Shown piece by piece: positions 8,911-18,102 of a DNA stretch of 64,000 nucleotides. The position numbers and the translations under genes are program-made. The DNA lies in assembly GCA_021847105.1 (NCBI GenBank), contig JAJZUT010000001.1, forward strand, positions 310,001 through 374,000. The letters are read 5' to 3'. The notes under the pieces were generated by a model. That model had not been told where the DNA came from, searched no databases, and saw only the letters and a list, made by a program, of their open reading frames with translations. The stretch is from Pseudomonadota bacterium. GTDB taxonomy: Bacteria; Pseudomonadota; Gammaproteobacteria; Steroidobacterales; Steroidobacteraceae. Position 1 is the stretch's first letter; every line of letters begins with the position of its first letter.

Positions 8911-9503
8911 CGCTGAGGTCCTCCAAGAGCCACGCGCGGATTGTCCGCCGCGCCCGCTTTGGCGGATTTCGGCGAGACGACCTGCGCATCCAGCGTGAAG
9001 GTGGAGCCGGGGGCGCCGCGAGCGGCCTGGATCACTTCGAGCTCGGCGTTCGCCAGCCACTCGGAGTGATCGATGTTACGCATGAAGTCCGATACGCGAG
9101 TGCTCGACTGCGCCACCCCTTTGAACTGGATGTGCGTGCCTGTCTCTGAGACCGCGGTCAGATACAGTCCTGCCGGCACCGTGCGCACGATCTGGTCGAA
9201 TACGTGCACGATCTGCGGTCGCGAGCGCTGCAACTGCTCGATGATGCGCATGCGCGCCAGAAACTTCCGCTTGGTCTTCTCCAGGGTGTTGATCTCCCCG
9301 ATCTGATGATCGAGCAGCTGAATCTGGGCGCGCAGCATGTCGTTGCGGCGAATTTGCGCGCTGATCAGTTCCGAGTAGAACAGGCGCACACCGAAGGTCA
9401 CCACAGCGGCGCCAAGCGCGGCGGCGCCGAGGGCAATCAAAAAGGCGAGCTTGCGCTCTTTGCGCTCCGCTTCTCGCCAGGGCAGCAGGTTAATGCGCGG
9501 CAT
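8907..9503 (-). CDS. pilN: Type IV pilus inner-membrane protein PilN
   Basis: 198 aa. The N-terminal motif INLLPWRE (residues 4-11) is the PilN segment that inserts into a groove of cytoplasmic PilM. A single transmembrane helix lies near residues 21-43, followed by a coiled coil and a periplasmic domain with the VPAGLYLTAVSETG segment and WLANAELEVIQ. It begins 2 nt after the pilM stop codon and overlaps pilO by 4 nt, so the gene order and coupling are those of a standard pilMNOPQ operon. Confidence 0.96.
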   Translation of the reverse strand: MPRINLLPWREAERKERKLAFLIALGAAALGAAVVTFGVRLFYSELISAQIRRNDMLRAQIQLLDHQIGEINTLEKTKRKFLARMRIIEQLQRSRPQIVHVFDQIVRTVPAGLYLTAVSETGTHIQFKGVAQSSTRVSDFMRNIDHSEWLANAELEVIQAARGAPGSTFTLDAQVVSPKSAKAGAADNPRVALGGPQR

Positions 9504-9504
9504 T

Positions 9505-10569
9505 TCAGTCGAAGCTCCTGAGCGCCAGGCCGCAAGCGGTCAGCAAGGCCGTCGCGTCGCGGTGCACGGCCTGGGTGCGGGCGCGCGCTGAGAGTTTCAT
9601 TTGCCCGAGCGGGTCGCCCTTCTCGGCAGCGATACCGACCCGACTGGCGATGACGTCGGCCACGCCCGGGATGTTGGCGCAGCCGCCGCACACGAGGAGT
9701 TTCTCCGGCTGTTGGCGTCCGGATCCTGAGGCAAGGTAGAACTGCAGGGAGCGATTGACCTGCTGGGTCATGTCGTCGATGAACGGATCGAGCACTTCGG
9801 ACTGATAATTGCCGGGCAGTCCGCCTTCCTTCTTGGCGCGTCCAGCCTCCTCGAGCGACAGGCCGTAGGTGCGCATGATTTCCTCGGTGAGCTGTTGGCC
9901 GCCGAAGGCGAAGTCGCGGGTGTAGGTGACCTTGAGGCTGCGCAGGACGCTGAAAGTGGTGCTGCTGGCACCGAAGTCGACCACGGCGATGGTCCGGTCG
10001 ACGCCACCGTCGGGCATCTGATGGGTCAGCAGCCGGCAGGCGTTCTCCAGTGCAAAGGCTTCAACGTCGACGATTCTTGCGGTCAGTCCGGCGGCACGCA
10101 CGGCGGCCTGCCGTTGCTCGACGTTCTCGGTGCGCGTCGCCACGAGCAGCACGTCATTGGTGTCCGGGTCCTTCTCCGAAGGTCCGATGACCTCGAAGTC
10201 GTAGCTCACCTCGTCCATGGGAAAGGGGATGTACTGATCGGCCTGCATCTGCACCTGCGCCTCGAGGTCGCCGGTGCGCAACGTGCGCGGCATCTGGATG
10301 ATCTTGGTGATGGCCGCATCGCCGCTGATGGCGAGCGCCACCTCGGTGTTCTTGGTACCGGAGCGCTTGACTGCGCGGCGCACGGCCTCGCCGACCGCCT
10401 CCGCATCCACGATGCTCTTTTCGTTGATCGAGTTCACCGGCGTCGCTTCGGCCGCGTAACTCTCGACCCGATAATGCCCACCGGCCATGCTCAGCTCAAT
10501 GAGCTTGATCGAGGACGTGGTTATGTCAAGTCCAATCAGTGGGCGGTGCTTCCGCGGGAAGAGGAACAT
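9505..10569 (-). CDS. pilM: Type IV pilus assembly ATPase-fold protein PilM
   Basis: 354 aa from the ATG at 10569, the usual PilM length. Actin-like, FtsA-related cytoplasmic protein that binds ATP and recruits PilN. The first phosphate loop appears as GLDITTSSIKLIELS; the second as VVDFGASSTTFSVL; the adenosine motif as LLVCGGCANIPG. An AAAAGGA ribosome site lies about 6 nt upstream of this ATG. A GTG at 10608 would add 13 basic residues and is less likely. It is the first gene of the operon running to dgt and the DUF6502 pair. Confidence 0.95.
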   Translation of the reverse strand: MFLFPRKHRPLIGLDITTSSIKLIELSMAGGHYRVESYAAEATPVNSINEKSIVDAEAVGEAVRRAVKRSGTKNTEVALAISGDAAITKIIQMPRTLRTGDLEAQVQMQADQYIPFPMDEVSYDFEVIGPSEKDPDTNDVLLVATRTENVEQRQAAVRAAGLTARIVDVEAFALENACRLLTHQMPDGGVDRTIAVVDFGASSTTFSVLRSLKVTYTRDFAFGGQQLTEEIMRTYGLSLEEAGRAKKEGGLPGNYQSEVLDPFIDDMTQQVNRSLQFYLASGSGRQQPEKLLVCGGCANIPGVADVIASRVGIAAEKGDPLGQMKLSARARTQAVHRDATALLTACGLALRSFD

Positions 10570-10922
10570 TTTTTTCCTTTTCAGGGTCTTACGCCTGAAA
10601 ATAGCCACCCCTCGTGAATATCGGACGCACTATATATCAGTGCAAGGTTAAATTGAACGTGAGCCGCCTCACGGAAACGCATCCCGCCGGGGCGGCCACC
10701 GTTAACCCGCACGAAAACTGATGGACAGTAGTCATCTCTCTATATCCCCGAGGCTGCACCGACGAGCCCCCTCGAGCCGCAGTATCTGCTGAGCCGGCGT
10801 GCAGGGCTGCGAACTTATCCACAATGCAGACGGTCGGTGATGGGGCGGGGTACGATGCATCCCCGGGAAGTGCCCGACCTTGAGCGGGGCCGTTTCTCCC
10901 TGCCACAGAGAGTTCTGATTCG
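10570..10922. promoter_or_regulatory. Divergent promoter region pilM / mrcA with one DnaA box
   Basis: About 350 nt without a gene between pilM (minus) and mrcA (plus). A TATATA at 10631-10636 read on the minus strand is a candidate -10 for the pil operon, but no convincing -35 is seen at the right distance. A perfect DnaA box, TTATCCACA, is at 10815-10823. No other clear signals; the mrcA side has only a weak purine-rich ribosome site. Confidence 0.4.
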
Positions 10923-13379
10923 GTGAAGCTGAAGCAATTGAGAGTTCCGGCCCTCGTGGCCGGCGCGCTGCTGCTGATGGGTCTGGTCGGGCTGTACGCC
11001 TACCTCTGCACCTACGTATACCTGGAGCCTTCGCTGCCGACGCTGGCACAGATGCATGATGTCCAGCTCAAGGTACCGCTGAGAATCTATACCGTCGACG
11101 GACAGCTGATGGCTCAGATCGGCACCGAGCAACGCGCCCCGGTGCGCTACGACCAGATCCCCCCCATGGTGCGCGATGCATTTCTCGCTGCCGAGGACCA
11201 TCGGTTCTTTCATGAGGGTGGGATCAATCTGCTCAGCATTCTCAGGGCCGGCGTGGTGGACCTCATCGAGGGACGTAAGGCGCAAGGCGGCAGCACCATC
11301 ACCATGGAGGCCGCCCGCAACGTATTCCTCACGCTGAACAAGACCTACCGGCGCAAGCTGCAGGAGTCGTTCATCGCCTATGAGCTGGATCACTACTTCT
11401 CCAAGCAGGACGTCTTTCAGCTGTATCTGAACGTCATTTTCTTCGGCGAGCGCTCCTATGGCGTGGCTGCGGCGGCCCAGACCTATTACGGCAAGACGCT
11501 CGCGCAACTGACCTTGCCTGAGGCCGCGACGCTGGCCGGCATCGTCCAGGCGCCCTCTCTCTACAATCCGATCGTCCACCCGCATCTGGCGGCGGATCGC
11601 CGCTCGTACGTGCTCACGCAGATGCTCGATCAGGGATACATCAGCGCCGCTCAGGCGCAGCAGGCGGATCGCGCGCAGATCGACGCGCGTTTGCACGCGC
11701 CGCGCGTCAGCGTTCAGGCCCCTTACGTTGCGGCGCTGGTCCGCCAGCAGATGCTGCAGCGCTTCGGGCCGGCGGCTGAGACCGCAGGCTACCAGGTGTA
11801 CACGACCATCGATGGACGGCTGCAAGGCGCCGCCGATCACGCGGTGCAGCTCGGCCTGCTGGCCTATGATCGCCGCCACGGCTGGCGTGGTCCCATCGGT
11901 CGTACGGTGCTCGCACGCGGCGCGACGGCTGATCAGCTGCGGACGCTGACTGATCAATACGCGCCGATCGGCGTGCTCTCGCCTGCGGTGGTGGTTGGGG
12001 TTGGGCAGCACAGCGCCGAGGTCTACGTGCGCGACCACGGCTTCGGCAAGATCGACTGGAGCGGTCTGTCCTGGGCCGGTAAGGCGCTGCCGCATGGTCT
12101 GGTGGGTGCTGCGCCGCAGAGCGCGGCCGATGTGCTCTCGCGAGGCGACGTGGTGTACGTCGTGTGGCGCGACCCGCAGAACGTGCTGCTCGCACAGGTT
12201 CCGCAAGCCGAGGCCGCGATGGTGGCGCTCGATCCGGATGACGGGGCCATCGCCGCCCTGGTCGGCGGGTTTGACTACTACATCAGCAAATATGATCGGG
12301 CCGTCTTTGCGCAGCGTCAGCCCGGCTCGGGTTTCAAGCCGTTCTACTATTCCGCCGCGCTTGAGCGCGGCTTCACACCCGCGAGCACTTTTCTCAATGC
12401 ACCGCTGGTCGTCGGGGGGGCGGGCTCGGAAAGTACCTGGCGGCCGGCAAACGATACTGGCCAGTTCGGCGGCCCGGTCCGTCTGCGCGTGGCGCTCGCA
12501 CACTCTCTGAACCTGGTTTCGATCCGTCTCATGCGCGCGCTTGGGATTCAATACGTGAGCCAGTACGTCAAGCGCTTCGGATTCAATCCGCAGGCGCTGC
12601 CGCAGAACCTGACGCTGGCGCTCGGAACGCTCGAGACCAATCCGCTGCAGATGGCCACCGGCTACGCGGTCTTCGCCAATGGCGGCTACAGCGTGAAGCC
12701 ATTTCTGATCGAGCGCGTCATAAACGCCACCGGTAAGACCGTCTGGCAGGCCAAGCCGCGCATCGCCTGCCATGGCTGTGGCCAGGATGTCACGCTCGCG
12801 CAACTGCAGCCGGCGGCGAATGCGGCCTCGTTGCTCGCCGAAGCGGACGCTCTGCGCGGCGGCGGCGCGGCCTATATCCCGTCCGGTCAGCTTGCACCGC
12901 GCGTGATCAGTGCAGACAACGACTACATCATGACCTCCATGATGCGCAGCGTGATCAAGTTCGGCACCGGCGTGCGCGCGCTTGCGCTGAACCGCAGCGA
13001 CATTGCCGGCAAGACTGGCACCACCAATAACTGGAAGGACGCGTGGTTCAACGGCTTCACGCCGCACCTGGTGGCGAGCGTGTGGGCCGGGTTCGACGAT
13101 GAGCGCACGCTCGGCTACGGCGAGGAGGGCGCGCATGTGGCGCTGCCGATTTGGATGCGGTTCATGGGTCAGGCACTCCAGGGCGTGCCGCAGTGGCGAC
13201 GTCCCGAGCCGCCCGGCATCGTGCAGTTGCGCATCTCGCCGCGCACCGGGCTGCTGGTGAGCGATGAGAATCCAAACGGCATCGAAGAGATCTTCATGGC
13301 GAATCACCTGCCGAGCGGTCGGGGTGCGCTCGCGCAGCGGCCCAACCAGAACCAGGCCTCGGCGGAGTCGATTTTCTGA
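10923..13379 (+). CDS. mrcA: Penicillin-binding protein 1A (bifunctional transglycosylase/transpeptidase)
   Basis: 818 aa from a GTG start; class A PBP that polymerises lipid II and cross-links peptidoglycan at the outer face of the inner membrane. A membrane anchor is at residues 9-31. The GT51 domain shows the catalytic Glu in AAEDHRFF, then GGSTITMEAARN and ELDHYFSKQDVFQLYLN. The transpeptidase shows the serine motif SGFK (RQPGSGFKPF), SLN (AHSLNLVSI) and KTGTTNNWKDAW. The second glycosyltransferase motif reads TMEAARN where many relatives have TQQ or TMQ. It overlaps the next gene by one base (TGATG). Confidence 0.95.
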   Translation: MKLKQLRVPALVAGALLLMGLVGLYAYLCTYVYLEPSLPTLAQMHDVQLKVPLRIYTVDGQLMAQIGTEQRAPVRYDQIPPMVRDAFLAAEDHRFFHEGGINLLSILRAGVVDLIEGRKAQGGSTITMEAARNVFLTLNKTYRRKLQESFIAYELDHYFSKQDVFQLYLNVIFFGERSYGVAAAAQTYYGKTLAQLTLPEAATLAGIVQAPSLYNPIVHPHLAADRRSYVLTQMLDQGYISAAQAQQADRAQIDARLHAPRVSVQAPYVAALVRQQMLQRFGPAAETAGYQVYTTIDGRLQGAADHAVQLGLLAYDRRHGWRGPIGRTVLARGATADQLRTLTDQYAPIGVLSPAVVVGVGQHSAEVYVRDHGFGKIDWSGLSWAGKALPHGLVGAAPQSAADVLSRGDVVYVVWRDPQNVLLAQVPQAEAAMVALDPDDGAIAALVGGFDYYISKYDRAVFAQRQPGSGFKPFYYSAALERGFTPASTFLNAPLVVGGAGSESTWRPANDTGQFGGPVRLRVALAHSLNLVSIRLMRALGIQYVSQYVKRFGFNPQALPQNLTLALGTLETNPLQMATGYAVFANGGYSVKPFLIERVINATGKTVWQAKPRIACHGCGQDVTLAQLQPAANAASLLAEADALRGGGAAYIPSGQLAPRVISADNDYIMTSMMRSVIKFGTGVRALALNRSDIAGKTGTTNNWKDAWFNGFTPHLVASVWAGFDDERTLGYGEEGAHVALPIWMRFMGQALQGVPQWRRPEPPGIVQLRISPRTGLLVSDENPNGIEEIFMANHLPSGRGALAQRPNQNQASAESIF

Positions 13380-13990
13380 TGGCCAAGCGCCCGACACCGC
13401 GCAGCGACAACCTGCGCCTGGCGCTGGCGCAGGAAGCGGCGCGCATCATGGCCGAACATGGCATCGGCGATTTTCTGCTCGCCAAGCGCAAGGCCGCCCA
13501 GCGCTTCGGTGTCGAGGACGGTGCGGTGCTGCCGAAGAACACCGAGATCGAGGCGGCGCTAGCGCAGTATCAGCGCTTGTTCGATGGCGACTCGCATGTT
13601 GAATCGCTTCACGCCCAGCGCCATGCCGCACTGATGGCCATGCGTCGACTACGCGAGTTCGAGCCAAGGCTGGTCGGGGCGGTGTTGCGGGGTACGGCGA
13701 CCCGTCATGTCCCGGTACAGTTGCACCTGTTCGCCGATTGCGCAGAGACGGTAGCGATCAAACTGATCGACCTGGGGCTGGCGCACGAGGTGACCGAAAA
13801 CCGCGTTCGCATGGACCCGGGGCGCGTGCTCGCCTATCCCGGGTTGCGTTTCCAGATCGAGGAGCAGCCCATCGAGGCGACCGTCTTTCCTCCCGAGGCC
13901 ATCCGCCAGTCGCCTGTCAGTCCCGTCGACGGGCGCCCCATGCACCGCGCCAGCGCCGCCGAGGTGGAGGCGCTGCTCGCGAGTCCCTAG
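13379..13990 (+). CDS. Conserved hypothetical protein downstream of mrcA
   Basis: 203 aa, not confidently recognised. The N-terminus (residues 8-45) is helical, with [26 protein letters not shown], and a second part near residues 105-145 reads [24 protein letters not shown]. The C-terminal section carries [17 protein letters not shown]. There is no signal peptide or membrane segment, so it is probably cytoplasmic. The start overlaps the mrcA stop (TGATG), indicating coupled translation. Its stop shares a CTAG with the stop of the convergent gltA gene. Proteins of this look are sometimes annotated as nucleotidyltransferase-like; no catalytic motif is seen here. Confidence 0.75.
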   Translation: MAKRPTPRSDNLRLALAQEAARIMAEHGIGDFLLAKRKAAQRFGVEDGAVLPKNTEIEAALAQYQRLFDGDSHVESLHAQRHAALMAMRRLREFEPRLVGAVLRGTATRHVPVQLHLFADCAETVAIKLIDLGLAHEVTENRVRMDPGRVLAYPGLRFQIEEQPIEATVFPPEAIRQSPVSPVDGRPMHRASAAEVEALLASP

Positions 13991-15282
13991 CGGCGCCCGA
14001 TGTCCAGATAATCGCGCCGCACCGGGCCGGTGTAGAGCTGGCGGGGCCGGCCAATCCGCATGGCCGGATCGGCGATCATCTCCTGCCAGTGCGCAACCCA
14101 GCCCACGGTGCGCGCAATGGCAAACATCACGGTGAACATCGAGCGCGGGATGCCGATCGCGCTGTAGATGATGCCGGAATAGAAGTCGACGTTCGGGTAC
14201 AGCTTACGCTCGACGAAGTACTCGTCCTTCAGGGCGATCTCCTCGAGGCGCAGCGCCAGCTCAAACAGCGGATTGTCCGAGCGGCCTAGACGCGCGAGCA
14301 CCTTGTGGCACATCTCACGAATGATCTTTGCGCGCGGATCGAAGTTCTTGTAGACGCGGTGGCCGAAGCCCATCAGCCGCACGTGGCTCGACTTGTCCTT
14401 CGCCTGCGCGAGGAACTTCGGAATGTTGTCGACCGTGCCGATCTGCTCGAGCATGTTCAGCACCGCTTCGTTGGCGCCGCCATGCGCCGGTCCCCACAGC
14501 GCCGCCACACCTGCAGAAATCGCAGCGTACGGATTCGCCCCGGTGCTGCCAGCGAGGCGCACGGTGGAGGTGCTGGCGTTCTGCTCGTGATCGGCATGCA
14601 GGATGAACAGCAGGTCGAGCGCCTGGGCAGCCACGGGATCGACCTCGTATGGTTCGCAGGGCACCGCGTAGAGCATGTGCAGCAGGTTGCTGCAGTAGTC
14701 GAGGTCGTTGCGCGGATAAACGTACGGCTGCCCCAGGGCATGTTTGTGCGCCGCGGCGGCGATGGTCGGAATTTTCGCGATGATCCGGTGCGCGAAGATC
14801 TCCCGATGCCGGGGATTATAGATGTCCATGGTGTCGTGATAGAACGCGGACATCGAGGCGATGACCGCGGACACCATGGCCATGGGGTGTGCGTCGTAGT
14901 GAAAGCCATGGAAGAACCGCAGCAGCGATTCGTTGATCATCGTGTGATGACGGATGCTGCCGACGAACTCATCGAGCTGCTTGCGCGAGGGCAACTCGCT
15001 GTGCAGCAGCAGATACGCCACTTCCATGAAGCTGCTCTTTTCCGCGAGCTGCTCGACCGGATAGCCGCGGTAGAGCAGCACGCCGGCGTCTCCGTCGATA
15101 TAAGTGATGCGGCTTTCCGTCGCGGCAGTCATGCCGAATCCCGGATCGTAGGTGAATACGCCGAGATCTTTATTGAGCTTCGATATGTCGACGACGGACG
15201 GACCGATTGTGCCGGGATGAACGGGCAGACTCACCTTGCGATCAGTGGCTCGGTCGACGAGTTCGAGTGTGTTCTGGGTCAT
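13987..15282 (-). CDS. gltA: Citrate synthase (type II, hexameric form)
   Basis: 431 aa; condenses acetyl-CoA and oxaloacetate, entry step of the TCA cycle. Length and the N-terminal beta domain ([22 protein letters not shown]) match the large Gram-negative NADH-sensitive type. Catalytic residues are visible: His in [16 protein letters not shown], His in [15 protein letters not shown], and Asp in [12 protein letters not shown]. It converges on the 203-aa gene with both stops in one CTAG palindrome. It is divergent from hemW with about 220 nt between them. Confidence 0.98.
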   Translation of the reverse strand: MTQNTLELVDRATDRKVSLPVHPGTIGPSVVDISKLNKDLGVFTYDPGFGMTAATESRITYIDGDAGVLLYRGYPVEQLAEKSSFMEVAYLLLHSELPSRKQLDEFVGSIRHHTMINESLLRFFHGFHYDAHPMAMVSAVIASMSAFYHDTMDIYNPRHREIFAHRIIAKIPTIAAAAHKHALGQPYVYPRNDLDYCSNLLHMLYAVPCEPYEVDPVAAQALDLLFILHADHEQNASTSTVRLAGSTGANPYAAISAGVAALWGPAHGGANEAVLNMLEQIGTVDNIPKFLAQAKDKSSHVRLMGFGHRVYKNFDPRAKIIREMCHKVLARLGRSDNPLFELALRLEEIALKDEYFVERKLYPNVDFYSGIIYSAIGIPRSMFTVMFAIARTVGWVAHWQEMIADPAMRIGRPRQLYTGPVRRDYLDIGRR

Positions 15283-15504
15283 GCGCAGGACGCTTCCATG
15301 GTTGAGCGGTCGGCGCCCAAGCGGGGGTGTCTCGAGCGTCGCGGGATCGGGGAAGGAGGTTTACACGGTCCGCGCCACGAATCAAGGTACAAATGCCGGC
15401 CCGAGCTTACCGGCCGGTAGCATGTGGCCGGCGAGCGCGTGCGCCGAAGCGCCGAGGCGGAAAATATGGCAAGGTGAGGCGCCTGCCCAGCCCGCCCCGG
15501 CACC

Positions 15505-16674
15505 ATGATCCTGCTGCAAAACCCCCCGCTGGCTCTGTATGTGCACTTTCCCTGGTGCGTGCGCAAGTGTCCCTACTGCGATTTCAACTCGTTCACCTTG
15601 CACGGTGCGCTGACCGAGGATGCCTATATCGCGGCGCTACGCGCCGATCTGGAGGCGCAGTCGGGCGAGGTGCGCGACCGTGAGGTGATCAGCATCTTTC
15701 TCGGCGGCGGCACGCCCAGCCTGTTTTCCCCTCGCGCGATCGGTGAGGTGCTGACGATGGCGCGCGAGCACTTGCGACTTGCAGCACAACTCGAAGTCAC
15801 CCTGGAGGCCAATCCGGGGACTGTCGAGCGCGGGCGATTCGCCGAGTATCGTGCCGCGGGTGTGAACCGGGTCTCACTGGGGGCGCAGACTTTCGATGCG
15901 CAGCGACTCATCGCCCTGGGGCGCATCCACACGCCGCGGGAGACGCAGAGCGCGGCGGAGGAACTGCATGCGGCCGGCCTGGCGAACTTCAACCTCGATC
16001 TGATGTACGGTCTGCCCGGCCAGGACACCGCCGGCGCCATCGAAGACATCGAGGCGGCCTTGCTGCTCGGGCCTGCGCACGTGTCGCACTACCAGCTCAC
16101 CATGGAGCCCGGGACCCCGTTCGCTGCTCGGCCCCCGCCGTTGCCCGAGGAGGAAGAGATCGAGCGCATGCTGCGGGCCTGCGGTGAGCGGCTGGCGGCT
16201 GCCGGGCTCGCGCAATACGAAGTATCGGCCTACGCGCAGCCGGCGCGCCAATGTCACCACAATCGCAACTATTGGCACTTCGGGGACTACCTTGGGATCG
16301 GCGCCGGCGCGCACGGCAAGCTGACGCACGCCGAGGCGGGCATGGTGAGGCGCAGTGCGCAGACCCGCGAGCCGCGCCGCTATCTGGGGACGGCGGCGCG
16401 CGGGGCGATCGAGTGGCGGGCGGTGCCGGCCGAGCAACTGCCCTTCGAGTTCATGCTCAATGCCCTGCGTTTGCGGGAAGGGTTCGAGTCCGAACTGTTC
16501 AGCCGCCGAACCGGCTTGCCGTGGGCGGCGGTGGCCAAGTCGCTCGAGCAGCTGATCGCACGCGGGCTGCTGGAGTCGGACGGACGCTTCTACCGGGCCA
16601 GCCCGCTTGGCTGGCGGTTCCTGAACGAAGTCCTGTTGCGATTCCTGCCGGAAAGCGCGAAAAGCGCCGGCTGA
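15505..16674 (+). CDS. hemW: Radical SAM heme chaperone HemW
   Basis: 389 aa. The radical SAM cluster motif CVRKCPYC is at residues 18-25 (three Cys), followed by the GGGTPSLF SAM-binding segment near residue 65. The HNRNYWHFGDYLGIGAGAH block and C-terminal HemN_C winged domain place it with HemW (heme-binding chaperone formerly called oxygen-independent coproporphyrinogen oxidase-like) rather than HemN, whose longer N-terminus it lacks. In many gammaproteobacteria this gene follows rdgB; here rdgB is instead about 12 kb away and fused to gmk. Confidence 0.94.
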   Translation: MILLQNPPLALYVHFPWCVRKCPYCDFNSFTLHGALTEDAYIAALRADLEAQSGEVRDREVISIFLGGGTPSLFSPRAIGEVLTMAREHLRLAAQLEVTLEANPGTVERGRFAEYRAAGVNRVSLGAQTFDAQRLIALGRIHTPRETQSAAEELHAAGLANFNLDLMYGLPGQDTAGAIEDIEAALLLGPAHVSHYQLTMEPGTPFAARPPPLPEEEEIERMLRACGERLAAAGLAQYEVSAYAQPARQCHHNRNYWHFGDYLGIGAGAHGKLTHAEAGMVRRSAQTREPRRYLGTAARGAIEWRAVPAEQLPFEFMLNALRLREGFESELFSRRTGLPWAAVAKSLEQLIARGLLESDGRFYRASPLGWRFLNEVLLRFLPESAKSAG

Positions 16675-16914
16675 ATGGAATTGTCAATGGTTTTGGGCCG
16701 GTTGATGAGCCCGTGCGCGACGCCTTATGCACAGGGCCGGTGGCGCTGTCGTGAAATGAGTGAATTAGCTCTCATATCGCCCAAGTCGCTGAACGATGTC
16801 TCTATAACTCTTTGATGAATAAAGTAGAAACAGGGTGGTCATTTTTTCATCACTGCAACAAAACCGCAATGTGGCTGCGAAAATGAGCGCGGTCACCGGG
16901 AGTCGTCCACAGAG

Positions 16915-16937
16915 TTATCCACAGCTTTTGTGGATAA
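16915..16937. promoter_or_regulatory. Inverted pair of perfect DnaA boxes
   Basis: TTATCCACA at 16915-16923 and its exact reverse complement TGTGGATAA at 16929-16937, separated by 5 bp, with a near-box GTCCACAG just upstream. Both match the DnaA consensus TTATNCACA. No replication-initiation genes (dnaA, dnaN, gyrB, mnmG) are nearby, so this looks like a DnaA-binding or titration site upstream of rpmE rather than the origin. Confidence 0.6.
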
Positions 16938-16979
16938 TGCGCACGCCGGCGTGGCGGTCGGGCTACAACCGTCCGGTGC

Positions 16980-17008
16980 TTGAGCCCTGACGCGAGTCCA
17001 GCTACACT
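16980..17008 (+). promoter_or_regulatory. Sigma-70-type promoter of rpmE
   Basis: TTGAGC (16980-16985), a 17-nt spacer and TACACT (17003-17008), about 80 nt upstream of the rpmE start. This is the best -35/-10 pair seen in the window. Confidence 0.6.
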
Positions 17009-17087
17009 CCGCGCCCTTTTATTGAACTCAGGCCCCGCCTGACCGCATGGGCGGTCGGCCCGGGCCCTCGGATCCGAGCCACGTACT

Positions 17088-17303
17088 ATGAAAGCCGCCA
17101 TCCATCCCGATTACCAGGAAATCACGGTCACCTGCTCCTGCGGCAACTCGTTCAAGACCCGCTCCACGCTGGGCCATGACCTGCAGGTGGAAGTGTGCTC
17201 GAACTGCCACCCGTTCTACACCGGGAAGCAGAAGATCGTCGATACGGCGGGACGCGTGGACAAGTTCCGCAAGAAGTACGCCGGCGTCGGCGCTGCCAAA
17301 TAG
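17088..17303 (+). CDS. rpmE: 50S ribosomal protein L31 (zinc-binding type)
   Basis: 71 aa. The zinc-ribbon cysteines are present: CSC near residues 16-18 and CSNC at 37-40, so this is the Zn-containing (C+) L31 paralogue, the one normally used when zinc is sufficient. [22 protein letters not shown] is the conserved L31 core. It stands alone behind its own promoter with a DnaA-box pair further upstream. Confidence 0.97.
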   Translation: MKAAIHPDYQEITVTCSCGNSFKTRSTLGHDLQVEVCSNCHPFYTGKQKIVDTAGRVDKFRKKYAGVGAAK

Positions 17304-17398
17304 TCCCAGTCGGGCGGCCGGGCGCCGCCTGGGGTGCGGAACCGCCTTCGACCTGCGCTGTCTCATCAGCGGTCCGACCGGGGCCGTAAGGGGGCGGT

Positions 17399-18085
17399 GT
17401 GCAGGCGCTTCGCGCGAGCAATGCGAGGAAGAGCCTGCTGTTCACGCTGGTTGTAGCGGCGCATGTGTTCGTGATCGGGCTGCTCATCGCGGCAACGCGA
17501 ACCCTGAATCTGCCCGGCGCTGCGACCACGCCCCTCAGTGCTCTGCTGCTGGTGTCGGTGCGTCGGCGGCCTATTCAGTGGTTGAACGCTCCGGCGCGGG
17601 TGACGCGCGACCCCGTGCGCGCCAGGGCTGCGGGGCCCATTGCGCTGAGTCTTCCGGCGGTTACGCAGCCGATTACCGTGCCTGGAGTGATCAACTGGAC
17701 TCGAGCCGCCCATGAGGCTGTCCGCGCCATCCTGCGCCGCCGCCCGCCGATGGCTTTTGGATTTCCCGCGGGCGCCCGCGCCCGTGCTGCGCTGAACTCG
17801 GCGGCTTCCGGGGTGCGCTCTCAGGGGCGCGAGTCTTACCGGACGCGCACCGGGGAGCGCGTCTACCGTGCCGGCGGCAACTGCTATGTCGTGTCCGGGC
17901 CGCCCCCGCTCGATGCCTCGCAACTCGAGCGCGAGGCGCAGCTTTCCCGTGTCGAATGCAGCGGCGCACGGCGCGGCCCTCCGGCGGACAATCTGTTCAA
18001 AAATCTGCCGGCATACCGGCGCTACCACGCCCTGCCGCCGAACGCGGTGCGCCGGCGCGAGCGCCGCTCCCCGCCGGCCCGTTGA
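17399..18085 (+). CDS. Hypothetical membrane-anchored Arg/Pro-rich protein
   Basis: 228 aa from a GTG start; not recognised. Residues 12-34 form a single N-terminal transmembrane helix (LLFTLVVAAHVFVIGLLIAA), preceded by basic residues, similar to the anchor of TonB- or energy-transducing proteins. The rest is rich in Arg, Ala and Pro, with two Cys in the C-terminal third (GGNCYVVSG and RVECSG), possibly a disulfide in the periplasm. The HVFVIGLLI anchor and following low-complexity resemble small TonB-like proteins of related bacteria, but no TonB C-terminal domain is visible. Convergent with the DUF1614 gene. Confidence 0.65.
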   Translation: MQALRASNARKSLLFTLVVAAHVFVIGLLIAATRTLNLPGAATTPLSALLLVSVRRRPIQWLNAPARVTRDPVRARAAGPIALSLPAVTQPITVPGVINWTRAAHEAVRAILRRRPPMAFGFPAGARARAALNSAASGVRSQGRESYRTRTGERVYRAGGNCYVVSGPPPLDASQLEREAQLSRVECSGARRGPPADNLFKNLPAYRRYHALPPNAVRRRERRSPPAR

Positions 18086-18102
18086 GTCGACTCGGGGCGA
18101 GC

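Larger units (their letters stand above)
16675..17087. other. Intergenic region hemW-rpmE
   Basis: About 410 nt without a convincing gene. The 16780-16870 part is AT-rich compared with the surroundings. It is followed by an inverted pair of DnaA boxes (16915-16937) and a strong promoter for rpmE (16980-17008). Minus-strand frames here have no coding character. Confidence 0.6.

Noticed and set aside
10815..13397. Long open frame (860 codons) on the minus strand opposite mrcA
   Set aside because: It is the antisense shadow of a high-GC gene. The composition (Arg, His, Gln-rich) has no family character, while mrcA on the plus strand shows all PBP motifs.
16780..16940. Replication origin
   Set aside because: DnaA boxes and an AT-rich stretch are present, but only two boxes and none of the usual origin-linked genes are nearby.
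16850..17366. Two minus-strand frames over the rpmE region
   Set aside because: They are antisense to rpmE and its promoter and show no protein family features.
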